Source of the DNA: Thermodesulfobacteriota bacterium
GTDB taxonomy: Bacteria; Desulfobacterota; Desulfobulbia; Desulfobulbales; JBFMBH01
Assembly: GCA_040755095.1 (NCBI GenBank)
Contig: JBFMBH010000015.1
Span: forward strand, 1-41,882
DNA: 41,882 bases
Direction: 5' to 3'
In this document: in pieces, positions 1 to 10,899 of the stretch
How the letters are laid out: every line of letters begins with the position of its first letter
Numbering within the stretch: position 1 is the first letter of the stretch
Made by a program: the position numbers and the translations under genes
The notes under the pieces: generated by a model
Told to the model about the DNA's origin: nothing
What the model saw: only the letters and a program-made list of their open reading frames with translations
Databases searched by the model: none

Positions 1-1
1 G

Positions 2-457
2 GAGGCCCTCACCGCCGCCGATCCCGGGGGCCATGCCGCCGCGGCCCGGGCGCTTCTGGCCAGCGGGCCACCGGGGCCGGCGTCTGCGCCGGCGACGGCT
101 GAGGACCTGATCCAGGCGGTCCGGCAGCAGCCGGTGCCGGAGGTGGTGGCCATCCTTGCCCAGGGCGTCGATGTGAACGTGGCCGGGGAGGGTGGGCTCA
201 CACCGCTCATGGCGGCCGCCAGCCGCCGGCGGGTGGAGGTCATCAATCTGCTGCTGGCCTGTGGCGCCCGGCTGGACGCCCAGGATGATGCCGGCTTCAC
301 TGCCCTGATGCACGCTGCCCGGGCCGGCAATGAGACCGGGGCCGGAATCCTGCTGGATCGCGGGGCCAGGCGCGACCTCCGGGACCGGGCCGGCCGGACG
401 GCCTGCGAGCTGGCCCTGGTCCACGGCCATCACGGCATGGCCGACCTGCTCCGGTAG
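2..457 (+). CDS. Ankyrin-repeat protein, 3' part (5' end outside window)
   Basis: The reading frame is open from the first bases of the window, so the start lies upstream. About 151 residues are visible. The last hundred form ankyrin repeats: the 'G.TPLMAAA...VEVINLLLACGA' and 'GFTALMHAARAGNETGAGILLDRGA' units are followed by a capping helix pair that ends in 'GHHGMADLLR'. Ankyrin repeats bind other proteins and give no enzymatic clue. The more N-terminal visible part is Ala/Pro-rich and may be a linker or a degenerate repeat. The gene converges on the downstream ATPase gene with a gap of about 20 nt. The family call is secure; the cellular role is unknown. Confidence 0.85.
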   Translation, partial: EALTAADPGGHAAAARALLASGPPGPASAPATAEDLIQAVRQQPVPEVVAILAQGVDVNVAGEGGLTPLMAAASRRRVEVINLLLACGARLDAQDDAGFTALMHAARAGNETGAGILLDRGARRDLRDRAGRTACELALVHGHHGMADLLR

Positions 458-477
458 CCGGTGCCGGCGAGGTGCCG

Positions 478-1674
478 TCAGGTCACCTGGAACCAGGGCC
501 GGACCAGGAGATTTTCCCGCCAGTACAGCGCGTCCCCGCCGTGCACCAGCATCCCGACTTCTGCCGCCGGGGGCCCCAGGGCGATGAAGTACCTGAGGCC
601 GTCGAACAGGGAGCGGTCGACGGTTTCGCTCGATTTCACCTCGATGGGGATGAGACGGGTGCCAGCGTCGATGACCACGTCGACCTCATGCCCTGCCTGA
701 TCCCGCCAGAAGTAGAGCGGTGGCACCTCCCCCCGGTGGGTGAAGGCCTTGAACAGCTCGGCGAGGACAAAGGTCTCGTGGATGGCCCCTTTCATGGGGT
801 GGAAGACCAGGTCGGTCGGCTCCCGCACCCTGAGCAGATAGCACAGAAGACCGGTGTCCAGGAAATAGAGCTTGGGACTCTTGATGAGCCGCTTGGAAAA
901 GTTGGCATGGTGCGGCGGCAGGAGATGGATGATGAATCCGGCCTGCAGGATGGATAGCCAGCTGCGCACCGTGGTGTGGGAGACACCGGTGTCCTGGGCC
1001 AGGGAGGAGAGGTTGAGCAGCTGGCCGCTGCGTCCGGCACACAGGCGCACAAAGCGCTGGAAGGTCTCCAGGTTGCCGATGGAGGCCACATCCCGCACAT
1101 CCCGCTCCACGTAGGTCCGGTAATAGGCGGACAGCCAGTCCTGGGGGGTCAGGCCCTTGTCATGGATACGGGGATAGAGCCCCTGGTAGGTGATCTCTTC
1201 CAGACTGAATGAAGGCTTGGCCAGCGGGGCAGGCAGCTCAGGGAGCCGCCACGGGTCGGATCCTTGGCGCCCCAGCAGCTCGTCCAGGCTGAAGGGCAAG
1301 AGATTGACCAGCGCCGTCCTGCCGGCCAGGGTCTGGGTGACCTTTTCCAGGACCTGGAACTGCTGGGAGCCGGTCAGAATGAAGCGGCCGGGCGCGTCCT
1401 CGCTGTCGACGATTCCCTGGATGAAGGAGAGAAGGGCCGGCGCCCGCTGGATCTCGTCCAGGATCACCCCACTTGAGAAGCGGCGCAGAAACCCTTTGGG
1501 GTCAGCGCCAGCAAATTCCCTCTCGTGGGGATCCTCCAGACTCACATAGGCGTGCTCGGCGAAGACGGCCTTGGCCAGGGTTGTCTTCCCGGACTGGCGC
1601 GGGCCGGTGATGGAGACCACCGGGAACTGTCGCGCCAGCCCGGCGAGCTTGTCCGTGAGGGTACGCCTGATCAT
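478..1674 (-). CDS. AAA_14 / DUF4143 family ATPase
   Basis: A 398-residue protein. The N-terminal P-loop domain has a Walker A 'GPRQSGKTT' near residue 24 and a Walker B 'GVILDEIQ' near residue 70, followed by the sensor-like 'FILTGSQQF'. The C-terminal half is the DUF4143 region: a winged-helix-like segment ('SLAQDTGVSHTTVRSWLSILQAGFIIHLLPP') and then a restriction-endonuclease-like fold ('YFWRDQAGHEVDVVID...LIPIEVKSS'). Length and order match the widespread AAA_14-DUF4143 family, which is common in genomic islands. Its physiological function is not established. It stands alone between two convergent or unrelated genes. The ATG at 1674 is the natural start because the conserved 'R.L...L......FPVVSITGPRQSGKTT' begins right after it. 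Confidence 0.9.
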   Translation of the reverse strand: MIRRTLTDKLAGLARQFPVVSITGPRQSGKTTLAKAVFAEHAYVSLEDPHEREFAGADPKGFLRRFSSGVILDEIQRAPALLSFIQGIVDSEDAPGRFILTGSQQFQVLEKVTQTLAGRTALVNLLPFSLDELLGRQGSDPWRLPELPAPLAKPSFSLEEITYQGLYPRIHDKGLTPQDWLSAYYRTYVERDVRDVASIGNLETFQRFVRLCAGRSGQLLNLSSLAQDTGVSHTTVRSWLSILQAGFIIHLLPPHHANFSKRLIKSPKLYFLDTGLLCYLLRVREPTDLVFHPMKGAIHETFVLAELFKAFTHRGEVPPLYFWRDQAGHEVDVVIDAGTRLIPIEVKSSETVDRSLFDGLRYFIALGPPAAEVGMLVHGGDALYWRENLLVRPWFQVT

Positions 1675-1745
1675 GGCTCCAGCCTAATGGCCAGCCGGGT
1701 GCCCTGTCAATTTGAACCTCCCACTTTCAATCGGTCAGGGTTCCG

Positions 1746-3698
1746 TCAGGCGCCGCGGTCCAGGATCCGGCGGACCATGGTGGCGAGGTCGGCCCGGGTC
1801 CAGGGCTTGGTCAGGAGATCCCGGGCGCCCAGGGCCCGGGCATGGCCGGCGTTCAGCTCCTGGCCGTGGCCGGTGGACAGAATGATGGGCAGGTCGGACC
1901 GCAGGGCCAGGAGATGGCGGACGAGGTCCTCGCCCCGCATCTCCGGCATGGCAAGGTCACAGATCACCAGGTCAAAGGCCTCCGGGTGGTCCTGGACCAG
2001 GGTGAGGGCTTCCGGGGAGCGGGTGCAGGCGGTGACCTGGTAGCCCAGCCGGCCCAGAGACAGCTGGCCCAGGGCGGCCAGGCTGGCGTCGTCGTCCACG
2101 AACAGGATCCGCTCGCTGCCGCCCTGGGTGGCCTCCTCGGTGGCCGGGACCTGGGCGCTCTCCGGCTCGGCGGCGGTGGGCAGCCACACCCGGAAGACCG
2201 AGCCCTGGCCGGGTGTGCTGTCCACGGTGACAAAGCCCCGGTGGCTGCGGGTGATGCCGCCCACCACCGCCAGTCCCAGACCGGAGCCCTGCCCGGCCTC
2301 TTTGGAGGTGAAGTAGGGCTCGAAGATGCGATCGCGGATGGCGGGGTCGATGCCGCAGCCGGTGTCAGCCACCGCCAGCTGCACATACTCCCCGGCCAGC
2401 ACACCGTGGCGGCTGGCCTCCTCAGGCCCCACCTGCTGGGCCGCCAGGCTGATGGTCATGACCCCGGTGTCGCCCATCGCCTGGACGGCGTTGGTGGCCA
2501 GGTTGATGAGCACCTGGTGGATCTGCACCGGATCGGTGCGCACCGGCGGGCAGTCGGCCGTGATCCGCTCGACAATGGAGATCGAGGCCGGCAGGGTGGA
2601 GCGCAGGAGCTTCAACGCCTCCTTGACGATGAGCTGCAGCCGCAGGGGCAGCAGATCCGCCTGCGAGCGGCGGCTGAAGGTGAGGATCTGGCGGATGAGG
2701 TCCCGGGCCCGCAGGCAGGACTGGACCACCATGCGCAGATGGCCCCGGGCCGGGTTGTGGGCCGGCACCAGCTGCTCCGACAGCTCGGCGAAGCCCAGGA
2801 TCGCGGCCAGGATGTTGTTGAAGTCGTGGGCGATGCCGCCGGCCAGGGTGCCGATGGCCTCCATCTTCTGGGCCTGGTGCAGCTGGCTCTCCAGCCGGTG
2901 CCGCTCCTCCTCGCTCCGCCGCTCCTCGGTGACGTCCCGGCCCACCGTGTAGACGGTACCGGTGAGGGGGTCGGGGGTGGCGGTCCAGGATACCTGGCGC
3001 GTGGAGCCGTTGGGGCAGCGGAGGCGGTTCTCGAAGCGGACCACCGGCTCCCCATCGGCCAGGGTCCTGATCTTGGCCGTTGTTGCCGCCTGGTCCTCGG
3101 GCAGAACGAAATCCAGCAGCGGCCGGTTGCAGAGCTCCTCGGCAGGGGCGCCCAGGAGCCCCTCCATGGTCGGGTTGACGGACAGCAGGCGGCCATCGAG
3201 ATCGCACACTGCCAGGAGGTCTCCGGACAGGGCAAAGAAGTTGTTGAGCGTCTCTTCGGTGCGGCGGCGTCTGGTGATGTCCGAGCAGACGATGGCGAAG
3301 CGGCCGGGGGCGGGAGAGAAGGCGGAGATGTGCAGGTGCTTGTGCAGGGGCCGGAAATAGGTCTCGAAGACCGTGGGACCTTCGCCAGCGGCGACCTGGG
3401 CGAAGGTTTCGAGAAAGGGGGCGCTGCCGGTGCCGTAGACGCGGCTGGCCTTCTTGCCCACCGCCTGCCGCCGGCTCAGCCCGCAGATGGCCTCGAAGGC
3501 CGGGTTGACATCGTCGATCGAATAGTCCTTGGCCCGGCCCTTGGCGTCGAAGAGGATGGTGCTGATGGCCACCCCTTCCCGCATGGTGTCGTAAAGACGC
3601 TGGAAGGTGGTCTCCCGGGCGGCCGGCGGCACGGCGCCCGCAGGGCGGCGGTCAGGCGGCCGCGGGGAAGGGCCTTCGGGGATGAGGGGCTTGTCCAT
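1746..3698 (-). CDS. PAS-PAS hybrid sensor histidine kinase with receiver domain
   Basis: A soluble 650-residue hybrid kinase. PAS domain 1 covers roughly residues 30-150 and PAS domain 2 roughly 152-265. The HisKA dimerisation domain has its phosphoacceptor at His291 ('GGIAHDFNN'). The HATPase domain shows an N box ('[10 protein letters not shown]'), G1 ('ADTGCGID'), F ('FEPYF') and G2 ('GSGLGLAVV'). A C-terminal receiver starts at 'RILFVDDD' and carries its acceptor Asp in '[10 protein letters not shown]'. No membrane segment is present, so it probably senses a cytoplasmic cue. The frame stays open to 4022, but that would overlap glnS; the ATG at 3698 has AAGGAG just upstream and begins a plausible leader before PAS1. 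The gene is divergent from glnS. No cognate regulator is adjacent. Confidence 0.9.
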   Translation of the reverse strand: MDKPLIPEGPSPRPPDRRPAGAVPPAARETTFQRLYDTMREGVAISTILFDAKGRAKDYSIDDVNPAFEAICGLSRRQAVGKKASRVYGTGSAPFLETFAQVAAGEGPTVFETYFRPLHKHLHISAFSPAPGRFAIVCSDITRRRRTEETLNNFFALSGDLLAVCDLDGRLLSVNPTMEGLLGAPAEELCNRPLLDFVLPEDQAATTAKIRTLADGEPVVRFENRLRCPNGSTRQVSWTATPDPLTGTVYTVGRDVTEERRSEEERHRLESQLHQAQKMEAIGTLAGGIAHDFNNILAAILGFAELSEQLVPAHNPARGHLRMVVQSCLRARDLIRQILTFSRRSQADLLPLRLQLIVKEALKLLRSTLPASISIVERITADCPPVRTDPVQIHQVLINLATNAVQAMGDTGVMTISLAAQQVGPEEASRHGVLAGEYVQLAVADTGCGIDPAIRDRIFEPYFTSKEAGQGSGLGLAVVGGITRSHRGFVTVDSTPGQGSVFRVWLPTAAEPESAQVPATEEATQGGSERILFVDDDASLAALGQLSLGRLGYQVTACTRSPEALTLVQDHPEAFDLVICDLAMPEMRGEDLVRHLLALRSDLPIILSTGHGQELNAGHARALGARDLLTKPWTRADLATMVRRILDRGA

Positions 3699-3822
3699 GA
3701 CTCCTTGCCGGCATGACGGGGCACAGCCCCGGCTCGGTTGCGAGCAGCCTAGCGCAAAAGGCGGGTGCACGTCAAAGAACCTTTTTGCGAGCCCGCTTGC
3801 GGCTGGCCCAGGGGCGAGCGCC

Positions 3823-3851
3823 TTGCTGGCGGCGGGCCGATCCGCTACAAT
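3823..3851 (+). promoter_or_regulatory. Predicted sigma70-type promoter of glnS
   Basis: TTGCTG (3823-3828), a 17-nt spacer and TACAAT (3846-3851). It lies about 55 nt upstream of the glnS ATG and fits the consensus well. No transcript data were available. Confidence 0.6.
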
Positions 3852-3906
3852 GCCGCCAGCCGCCGTCCGGCGGTCTTGGTTCGACCCTATCCCCAGGAGG
3901 GCTGTT

Positions 3907-5613
3907 ATGAGCGAGCGCGAGCTGTCCCCGGCGGCCAATTTCATCGCCCAGATCGTGGCCGGCGACGTGGCGGCAGGCAAAAACGGCGGCCGGGTGGTCA
4001 CCCGCTTCCCGCCGGAGCCCAACGGCTATCTGCACATCGGCCACGCCAAGTCCATCTGCCTCAACTTCGGCCTGGCCCAGGCCTTCGGCGGCCGCTGCCA
4101 TCTGCGGTTCGACGACACCAACCCCACCAAGGAGGAGCAGGAGTACGTGGAGTCCATCCAGGAGGACGTGGCCTGGCTGGGCTTCTCCTGGGGCGAGCAT
4201 CGCTATTTCGCCTCGGACTACTTCGAGGAGCTGTACCGCTACGCCGTGCTCCTCATCGAGGCCGGCAAGGCCTACGTCTGCTCACTTTCCGCCGACGAGA
4301 TCCGGGAATTCCGGGGCACCCTCACCGAGCCGGGCCGGGAGAGCCCCTACCGGAACCGCTCCGTGGCCGAGAGCCTGGACCTTTTTACCCGGATGCGGGC
4401 CGGTGCGTTTCCCACCGGCAGCCATGTGCTGCGGGCCAAGATCGACATGGCCTCCGGCAACCTCAACATGCGGGATCCGGTCATCTACCGGATCCTGCAC
4501 GCCAGCCACCACCGCACCGGCGATGCCTGGTGCATCTACCCCATGTACGACTTCGCCCACTGTCTGTCCGACGCCATCGAGGGCATCACCCATTCCATCT
4601 GCACCCTGGAATTCGAAGATCACCGGCCGCTCTACGACTGGATTCTGGACCAGCTGCCCGTGCCGTGCCATCCCCAGCAGATCGAGTTTGCCCGCCTGAA
4701 CCTGACCTATACGGTGATGAGCAAAAGAAAGCTCCTGCGTCTGGTCGGCGACGGCCATGTGGCCGGCTGGGACGATCCCCGGCTGCCCACCATCTCCGGG
4801 CTGCGGCGGCGGGGCTATCCGCCGGCGGCCATCCGCGCCTTTTGCGAGCGGATCGGCGTGGCGAAGAAGGACTCCATGGTCGATCTGGCCCTCCTGGAGC
4901 ACTGCGTCCGGGAGGAGCTCAACCGCACCGCCCCCCGGGCGATGGCGGTCTTAAGGCCGGTCAGGGTCGTCATCGAGAACTATCCGGAGGGCCAGGTGGA
5001 GGAACTGGCAGCGGTCAACAACCCGGAGGATCCGGCGGCCGGCAGCCGCACGGTGCCCTTCTCCCGCACCCTCTACCTGGAGGCCGAGGACTTCATGGAG
5101 GAGCCGCCCAAGGATTTCTTCCGTCTCGCCCCGGGCCGGGAGGTGCGGCTGCGCTGGGCCTACTTCATCCGTTGTGTGGGCGTGGTCAAGGATCCGGCGA
5201 CCGGGGCGGTGGTGGAGCTGCGCTGCACCTATGACCCGGAGACCCGGGGGGGCAATGCCCCGGATGGCCGCAAGGTGAAGGCCACCCTGCACTGGGTGTC
5301 GGCGGATCAGGCGGTGCCGGCGCAGGTACGGCTCTACGACACCCTGTGCCGGGTCGAGAATCCGGCCGCCGCCGGCGACGGCACCGACTTCACCAGCCTG
5401 GTCAACCCCCGCTCCCTGGAGGTCCTGGACGGCTGCCGGGTGGAGCCCAGCCTGGCCGCCGCAGTCCCGGGCAGCCGCTGGCAGTTCGAGCGCCTGGGCT
5501 ATTTTTGCGCCGACCGCCGGGACAGCCGGCCGGGTGCCCTGGTCTTCAACCGCACGGTCACCCTGCGGGATCCCTGGGCGAAGATCCAGAAGAAGGGAAG
5601 AACCGCAGAATAA
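3907..5613 (+). CDS. glnS: Glutaminyl-tRNA synthetase
   Basis: A class I aminoacyl-tRNA synthetase of 568 residues that charges tRNA-Gln with glutamine. The HIGH signature is in '[14 protein letters not shown]' (residues 37-50) and the KMSKS-type loop is 'VMSKRKL' near residue 270. The substrate-pocket segment '[20 protein letters not shown]' and the C-terminal two-barrel anticodon-binding domain are complete, ending in '[11 protein letters not shown]'. Length equals the bacterial GlnRS norm. The start was set at 3907 because AGGAGG sits 6 nt upstream; an in-frame extension to 3607 would run across the promoter. Having GlnRS suggests direct glutaminylation, as in gammaproteobacteria and many Desulfobacterota, though the amidotransferase route cannot be excluded from this window. 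Confidence 0.97.
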   Translation: MSERELSPAANFIAQIVAGDVAAGKNGGRVVTRFPPEPNGYLHIGHAKSICLNFGLAQAFGGRCHLRFDDTNPTKEEQEYVESIQEDVAWLGFSWGEHRYFASDYFEELYRYAVLLIEAGKAYVCSLSADEIREFRGTLTEPGRESPYRNRSVAESLDLFTRMRAGAFPTGSHVLRAKIDMASGNLNMRDPVIYRILHASHHRTGDAWCIYPMYDFAHCLSDAIEGITHSICTLEFEDHRPLYDWILDQLPVPCHPQQIEFARLNLTYTVMSKRKLLRLVGDGHVAGWDDPRLPTISGLRRRGYPPAAIRAFCERIGVAKKDSMVDLALLEHCVREELNRTAPRAMAVLRPVRVVIENYPEGQVEELAAVNNPEDPAAGSRTVPFSRTLYLEAEDFMEEPPKDFFRLAPGREVRLRWAYFIRCVGVVKDPATGAVVELRCTYDPETRGGNAPDGRKVKATLHWVSADQAVPAQVRLYDTLCRVENPAAAGDGTDFTSLVNPRSLEVLDGCRVEPSLAAAVPGSRWQFERLGYFCADRRDSRPGALVFNRTVTLRDPWAKIQKKGRTAE

Positions 5614-5705
5614 CGAACAAGGAATGTCCAACCGAAGAAGGGGCCGGCAGGACTGATCCGAAACGTCAACTACCGGTCCCTTCGAGATTCGAAATTCCTT
5701 GTTCG
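5614..5705. repeat. Inverted copies of a 'cgaacaaggaat' interspersed repeat between convergent genes
   Basis: CGAACAAGGAAT at 5614-5625 is matched by its exact reverse complement at 5694-5705, with 68 nt between them. The right arm continues as alternating 'ttcgatattcgacattcg' motifs to about 5719. Together they lie at the junction of convergent glnS and the sensor kinase gene. The kinase frame reads through the right arm, which supplies its last ~18 residues ('SNIEQGISNLEG'). That peptide is repeat-derived, not a domain. The pair could fold into a long hairpin and serve as a bidirectional terminator, which is inference. Confidence 0.6.
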
Positions 5706-7609
5706 ATATTCGACATTCGTCCCTCCCGGGGCAGCAGCACGGTGAAGGTGGCGCCCTGGCCAGGCGTTGATTCCACCTCGATGCGGCCGCCGTGGCGTTG
5801 GATGATGCCGTAGCTCACCGACAGGCCCAGGCCGGTGCCTTTCACCGCCGGCTTGGTGGAGAAGAACGGCTCGAAGATCCGGTGCTGGTCCTCGCTCCTT
5901 ATGCCCCGGCCGTTGTCGGTGAAGGTGACTGCCACAAACGCCCCCCGGGTCTCGGCCCGGATGGCGATCCGACCATTCCCCTCGCAGGCATCCACCGCGT
6001 TGTTGAGGAGGTTGAGGAAGACCTGCTGCAGCTGATCGGCTACCGCCGGCACGGCCGGCAGATCGGCAGGGACGTCGCACGCCACCTGGATGCCGTGCCG
6101 CTTGAGATCCGCCCGGTACAGGCCCAGAAGCCCTTCCAGGAGCGGCGGCAGGGAGACCAGGGCCAGACGCCCCGAGCTGGGGCGGTGGAAGTCCTGGACG
6201 TCTTGCACGAGCTTGCGCATCCGCTCGCACTCCTTGAGGGCCATGGCCACCAGCTCGGCGTCCTCCGGCTCCAGCACCGCCCGCCGCTGGATGCCCCGGA
6301 TCACCCCCATCACCCCCTGGAGCGGATTGTTGAACTCGTGGGCGAAGGAGGCGGCGAGCCGGCCCACCGCGGCCAGCTTCTCGGCATGGAGGAGCTGGCG
6401 GCAGGTGGTCTCCAGGGCCTCGGTCCGCTCCTGGACCATGACCTCCAGCTCGGCGTGGGAGCGCTGCAGGGCGGCCTCCGCCTCCTTGCGCTCCGTGATG
6501 TCGTAGGCGATCTCCAGGCGTACCAGCCGGCCGTCCAGCCAGGGGATGACCCGGTCCTGGGCGTCATACCAGCGGCCGTTGACGGAATTCCTGACCTCCC
6601 AGCGCAGGACCCCGGCCGGCCGGCCTTCGCTGTCCAGCAGGCGGTCGTTGGTGCAGAACGGGCAGGGGCCGCTTTGGCCGGCCTGCAGGACCTCCCAGCA
6701 GCGGCGTCCGGCCGGTTCGCCGAACCGGGCCTGCAGGTACCGGTTGGCGAAGAGCAGCCGATGATCCTGCATGTCCGCCACGTAAACGAGTGCCTCCAGG
6801 CTGTTGAGGACGGTGAGCAGACATTCCTGGGAGGCGGCCAGGGCGCCTTGCACGGCGGTCCGGCGGAGGATCTCGGCGCTGGTCTCCTGGCGCATGGCGT
6901 TGACGGCCTCCAGGAGCGCATCCAGCTCGTCGGGCTCGGAAGGCGCGCCTGGCCGCCGCAGGGTCAACGGCCGGGACAGACTGGCCACCCCGGTCTGCCG
7001 GGCCTGGCCGGCCAGCTCCTCCAGGTGTCGCCCCACCAGGCGGTGGTGGAGGACAAAGACCAGGGTCGCCACGCACAGGACCAGAACCCCGTTGCTGGCG
7101 GCGATCTCCAGGGCCCGGGTCAGGGACAGGTGCACCACCTCTTCCAGATCCGCCTCCACCACCAGACGGCCCAGGGGCACCACGTGGTCCCGGTACGGGT
7201 AGGAGAGGGGATATTCCCGGCGCAGGACCCGGCCGGCGGGGCGCGAGCCCACCGCCAGGACGGCCGCGTCCGAGTCGCCGGTCAGCTCCAGATAGCGCAG
7301 ATGGGGACTGGCCAGGAGGCCCTCCATCTGGGCCTGCAGGAGCTGCCGGTTGGACAGCCACAGGGAGGTGCTCATGGCCGGGGCGTGCACCAGGCGGATT
7401 TCTTCCAGATGCTCCTGCACCCGGCGGATGCCGGCCCGGATATCCATGGCCACGTGCACGGCGGACAGGGCAGAGGTGAGAGCCAGGCTGGCCAGGAGGA
7501 TCTGCCGGAGGAGGCGGCCGGCCAGACGGCGGGGGTGGCGGCTGCCAGGGGCCTGGCTCACGGGACTGGTGGGGCTCGCTGCCATCGTCTCCGGCATCTC
7601 CCGGCCCAT
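5666..7609 (-). CDS. Membrane sensor histidine kinase with CPFC-type PAS domain
   Basis: A 647-residue kinase without a receiver. The N-terminus is Arg-rich, followed by a membrane segment ('ILLASLALTSALSAVHVAM', about residues 36-54), an extracytoplasmic sensor of about 130 residues, and a second membrane segment ('NGVLVLCVATLVFVLHH'). A HAMP-like or linker region precedes a PAS domain carrying 'GPCPFCTND'. A coiled coil leads to HisKA ('ASFAHEFNNPLQGVMG') and a complete HATPase domain ('NLLNNAVDAC', 'TDNGRGI', 'FEPFFSTK', 'GTGLGLSVSYGI'). The last residues come from an interspersed repeat, so the C-terminus is probably extended. The start is uncertain: ATGs at 7609, 7597 and 7585 are all possible and none has a clear ribosome site. 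The signal is unknown. Confidence 0.88.
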   Translation of the reverse strand: MGREMPETMAASPTSPVSQAPGSRHPRRLAGRLLRQILLASLALTSALSAVHVAMDIRAGIRRVQEHLEEIRLVHAPAMSTSLWLSNRQLLQAQMEGLLASPHLRYLELTGDSDAAVLAVGSRPAGRVLRREYPLSYPYRDHVVPLGRLVVEADLEEVVHLSLTRALEIAASNGVLVLCVATLVFVLHHRLVGRHLEELAGQARQTGVASLSRPLTLRRPGAPSEPDELDALLEAVNAMRQETSAEILRRTAVQGALAASQECLLTVLNSLEALVYVADMQDHRLLFANRYLQARFGEPAGRRCWEVLQAGQSGPCPFCTNDRLLDSEGRPAGVLRWEVRNSVNGRWYDAQDRVIPWLDGRLVRLEIAYDITERKEAEAALQRSHAELEVMVQERTEALETTCRQLLHAEKLAAVGRLAASFAHEFNNPLQGVMGVIRGIQRRAVLEPEDAELVAMALKECERMRKLVQDVQDFHRPSSGRLALVSLPPLLEGLLGLYRADLKRHGIQVACDVPADLPAVPAVADQLQQVFLNLLNNAVDACEGNGRIAIRAETRGAFVAVTFTDNGRGIRSEDQHRIFEPFFSTKPAVKGTGLGLSVSYGIIQRHGGRIEVESTPGQGATFTVLLPREGRMSNIEQGISNLEGTGS

Positions 7610-7739
7610 GGCCGAACAAGGTGAGGTCCGCCTTCAGGGACCTGAAGGCCGCGGTGCAGGGCGCTGCCCCATGGACAGAAGCCTCATCATTGGTAAGCCA
7701 TGGACCCGCTGGCCGTCAAGGCGGAAGCCAGGGCCTGCC

Positions 7740-7767
7740 TTGACATCCGGCAAAAGCGGTTTATCGT
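7740..7767 (+). promoter_or_regulatory. Predicted groES-groEL promoter
   Basis: TTGACA (7740-7745), a 16-nt spacer and TATCGT (7762-7767), about 95 nt before the groES ATG. No CIRCE inverted repeat (TTAGCACTC-N9-GAGTGCTAA) is present in the 250-nt upstream region, so HrcA control is not supported here. Confidence 0.5.
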
Positions 7768-7860
7768 TTCGCCGATTTTTTGTGGCCGGCCCCGGTGCGG
7801 TTCCTGGCACCGCAGGCTCGGGCCAGTCCTGAACGGAATCCATCGCAAGGAGAAGAAGGC

Positions 7861-9793
<1,933 letters not shown>

Positions 9794-9822
9794 GCCCACC
9801 GGTCTTCCCGTGGTGGCCCGCG

Positions 9823-9864
9823 GCCCGGGTCAGGCAGCCCCATGCCTGGTCCGGGCTTTTTTTT
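9823..9864 (+). terminator. Rho-independent terminator of groES-groEL
   Basis: A 14-nt arm starting GCCCGG (9823) pairs with an arm ending in CCGGGC (9856), with a 6-nt loop and two internal mismatches, followed by eight T (9857-9864). It lies 30 nt past the groEL stop. Confidence 0.85.
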
Positions 9865-9882
9865 GCCTCCGCACCTCCCCCC

Positions 9883-9912
9883 TCGGTCTCGGTATCGGTA
9901 TCGGTCTCGGCT
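9883..9912. repeat. Hexanucleotide tandem repeat (TCGGTN)5
   Basis: Five consecutive hexamers TCGGTC, TCGGTA, TCGGTA, TCGGTC, TCGGCT lie directly downstream of the groEL terminator. The rest of the 9865-10000 stretch holds no recognisable gene. Confidence 0.7.
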
Positions 9913-10003
9913 TCTGGCATGTATTCCCCATGGCCCCTGCCCCCCGTCGGTTGGCCCCTTGTTGCCGCCGGCATCCCCCGGGTCGAGATGCCGAGCAAAA
10001 TCG

Positions 10004-10033
10004 TTGAGCGTGTCCCCGCCCGTCGGCTACAGT
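10004..10033 (+). promoter_or_regulatory. Possible promoter of the MNT gene
   Basis: TTGAGC (10004-10009), an 18-nt spacer and TACAGT (10028-10033), 94 nt before the MNT start at 10128. The match is moderate. Confidence 0.35.
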
Positions 10034-10127
10034 GGAGCCGGCAGCCAACCGCGCATTGCCCCCATTCCCGCCCCCGTTGGCACTGGGCTGACACGCCGTC
10101 AGGCGGATGCCCCTTTGGGAGGAGCCC

Positions 10128-10574
10128 ATGGCCCCATACCGAGTTTCGGCAGCCGAAAAGGAGGCGATCGTTGCGTCCATCCGCGCGGTTTTGCTCCAGG
10201 AGCAGTGTGTCGTGGGACTCCTCTTCGGCTCCTTTCTCACCGGCGACGAGCTCAGGGATAATGACCTGTGTGTGGCCTGGGACCAGGCGCCGGCGGCCGA
10301 CTCCACAAGGACGTCCGAACTGGCGGCGGTCCTGGAAGCCGCGCTCCCCTTCCGGTTCGATGTCGTGCCCCTGAACGTTGAGGACGTGCTCCTGCGCGCC
10401 TCCATCGCTACCCGCTTCCAGCCCATCGTCGATGTGCGTCCTGATCTGATCGATGCCTTTGTCTTCGAGGCCTGGATCGACATCCAGGACTTCCGTCCCA
10501 GGATTGAGGCCTTCTATGCCGAACGTTTCGGGGTTGAACAAGGACAAGCTGCTGCGGCTTTCCGGGACTCTTGA
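10128..10574 (+). CDS. MNT-type nucleotidyltransferase (HEPN/MNT module)
   Basis: A 148-residue minimal nucleotidyltransferase. The diagnostic pattern is visible: 'LFGSFLTG' (the GS motif) followed by 'DNDLCVAW', giving the D-x-D metal ligands, and a third acidic strand at 'RFDVVPLN'. In characterised HEPN/MNT pairs the MNT protein AMPylates and neutralises the HEPN RNase. The ATG at 10128 is preferred over 10107 because GGGAGGAG stands at 10118-10124. The next ORF, the HEPN partner, begins inside this gene (10516) in another frame, giving a 59-nt overlap that indicates tight coupling. This gene looks intact although its partner is truncated. Confidence 0.75.
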   Translation: MAPYRVSAAEKEAIVASIRAVLLQEQCVVGLLFGSFLTGDELRDNDLCVAWDQAPAADSTRTSELAAVLEAALPFRFDVVPLNVEDVLLRASIATRFQPIVDVRPDLIDAFVFEAWIDIQDFRPRIEAFYAERFGVEQGQAAAAFRDS

Positions 10575-10899
10575 CGAGGCCTTGGGGGAGCTGGCCGAAA
10601 TAGCCAGGATCGAGAAGAAGGCCGTGCTGGCATCCCGGGACCGGTTTGCCCTGGAGGATCTCTGGTACCGCGTGGCCATGGCCACCATCGACCTCTGCTT
10701 CCATCTGGTGGCCAAAGGCTACGGCAAGGTTCCTGGCAGCTACCGGCCGGTGCCGCCTATCAGGGCAGCAGGTGGGCCCAGCATTTCGCCTTCTTCCGCT
10801 TCGATCTGGGCGACTCCCGGATCCTGCCCACGGTCTATGCCTACAACAAAGACGCCGGCTGCTGGGATCCGCAGCCGGGCCCTTCCAAGGATCTGGTGA
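10516..10899 (+). pseudogene. HEPN-domain (HepT-like) protein, C-terminally truncated
   Basis: The first ~75 residues look like a HEPN toxin-type helical domain: 'LDEALGELAEIARIEKKAVLASRDRFALEDLWYRVAMATIDLCFHLVAKGYGKVPGSY'. This is the usual N-terminal two-helix half found beside MNT proteins. After about 10740 the frame turns into Pro/Ser/Ala-rich text typical of an out-of-frame read, while a different frame becomes protein-like. The catalytic R-x4-6-H motif of HEPN RNases, which lies in the C-terminal half, is therefore missing. I read this as a HEPN gene cut by a deletion or recombination joint near 10740. The module would then be an antitoxin without an active toxin. Confidence 0.55.

Noticed and set aside
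1842-3716. Long plus-strand frame opposite the hybrid kinase
   Set aside because: Low-complexity shadow of the kinase codons; the minus strand carries full domains.
7610-7860. CIRCE element upstream of groES
   Set aside because: No TTAGCACTC/GAGTGCTAA inverted repeat could be found.
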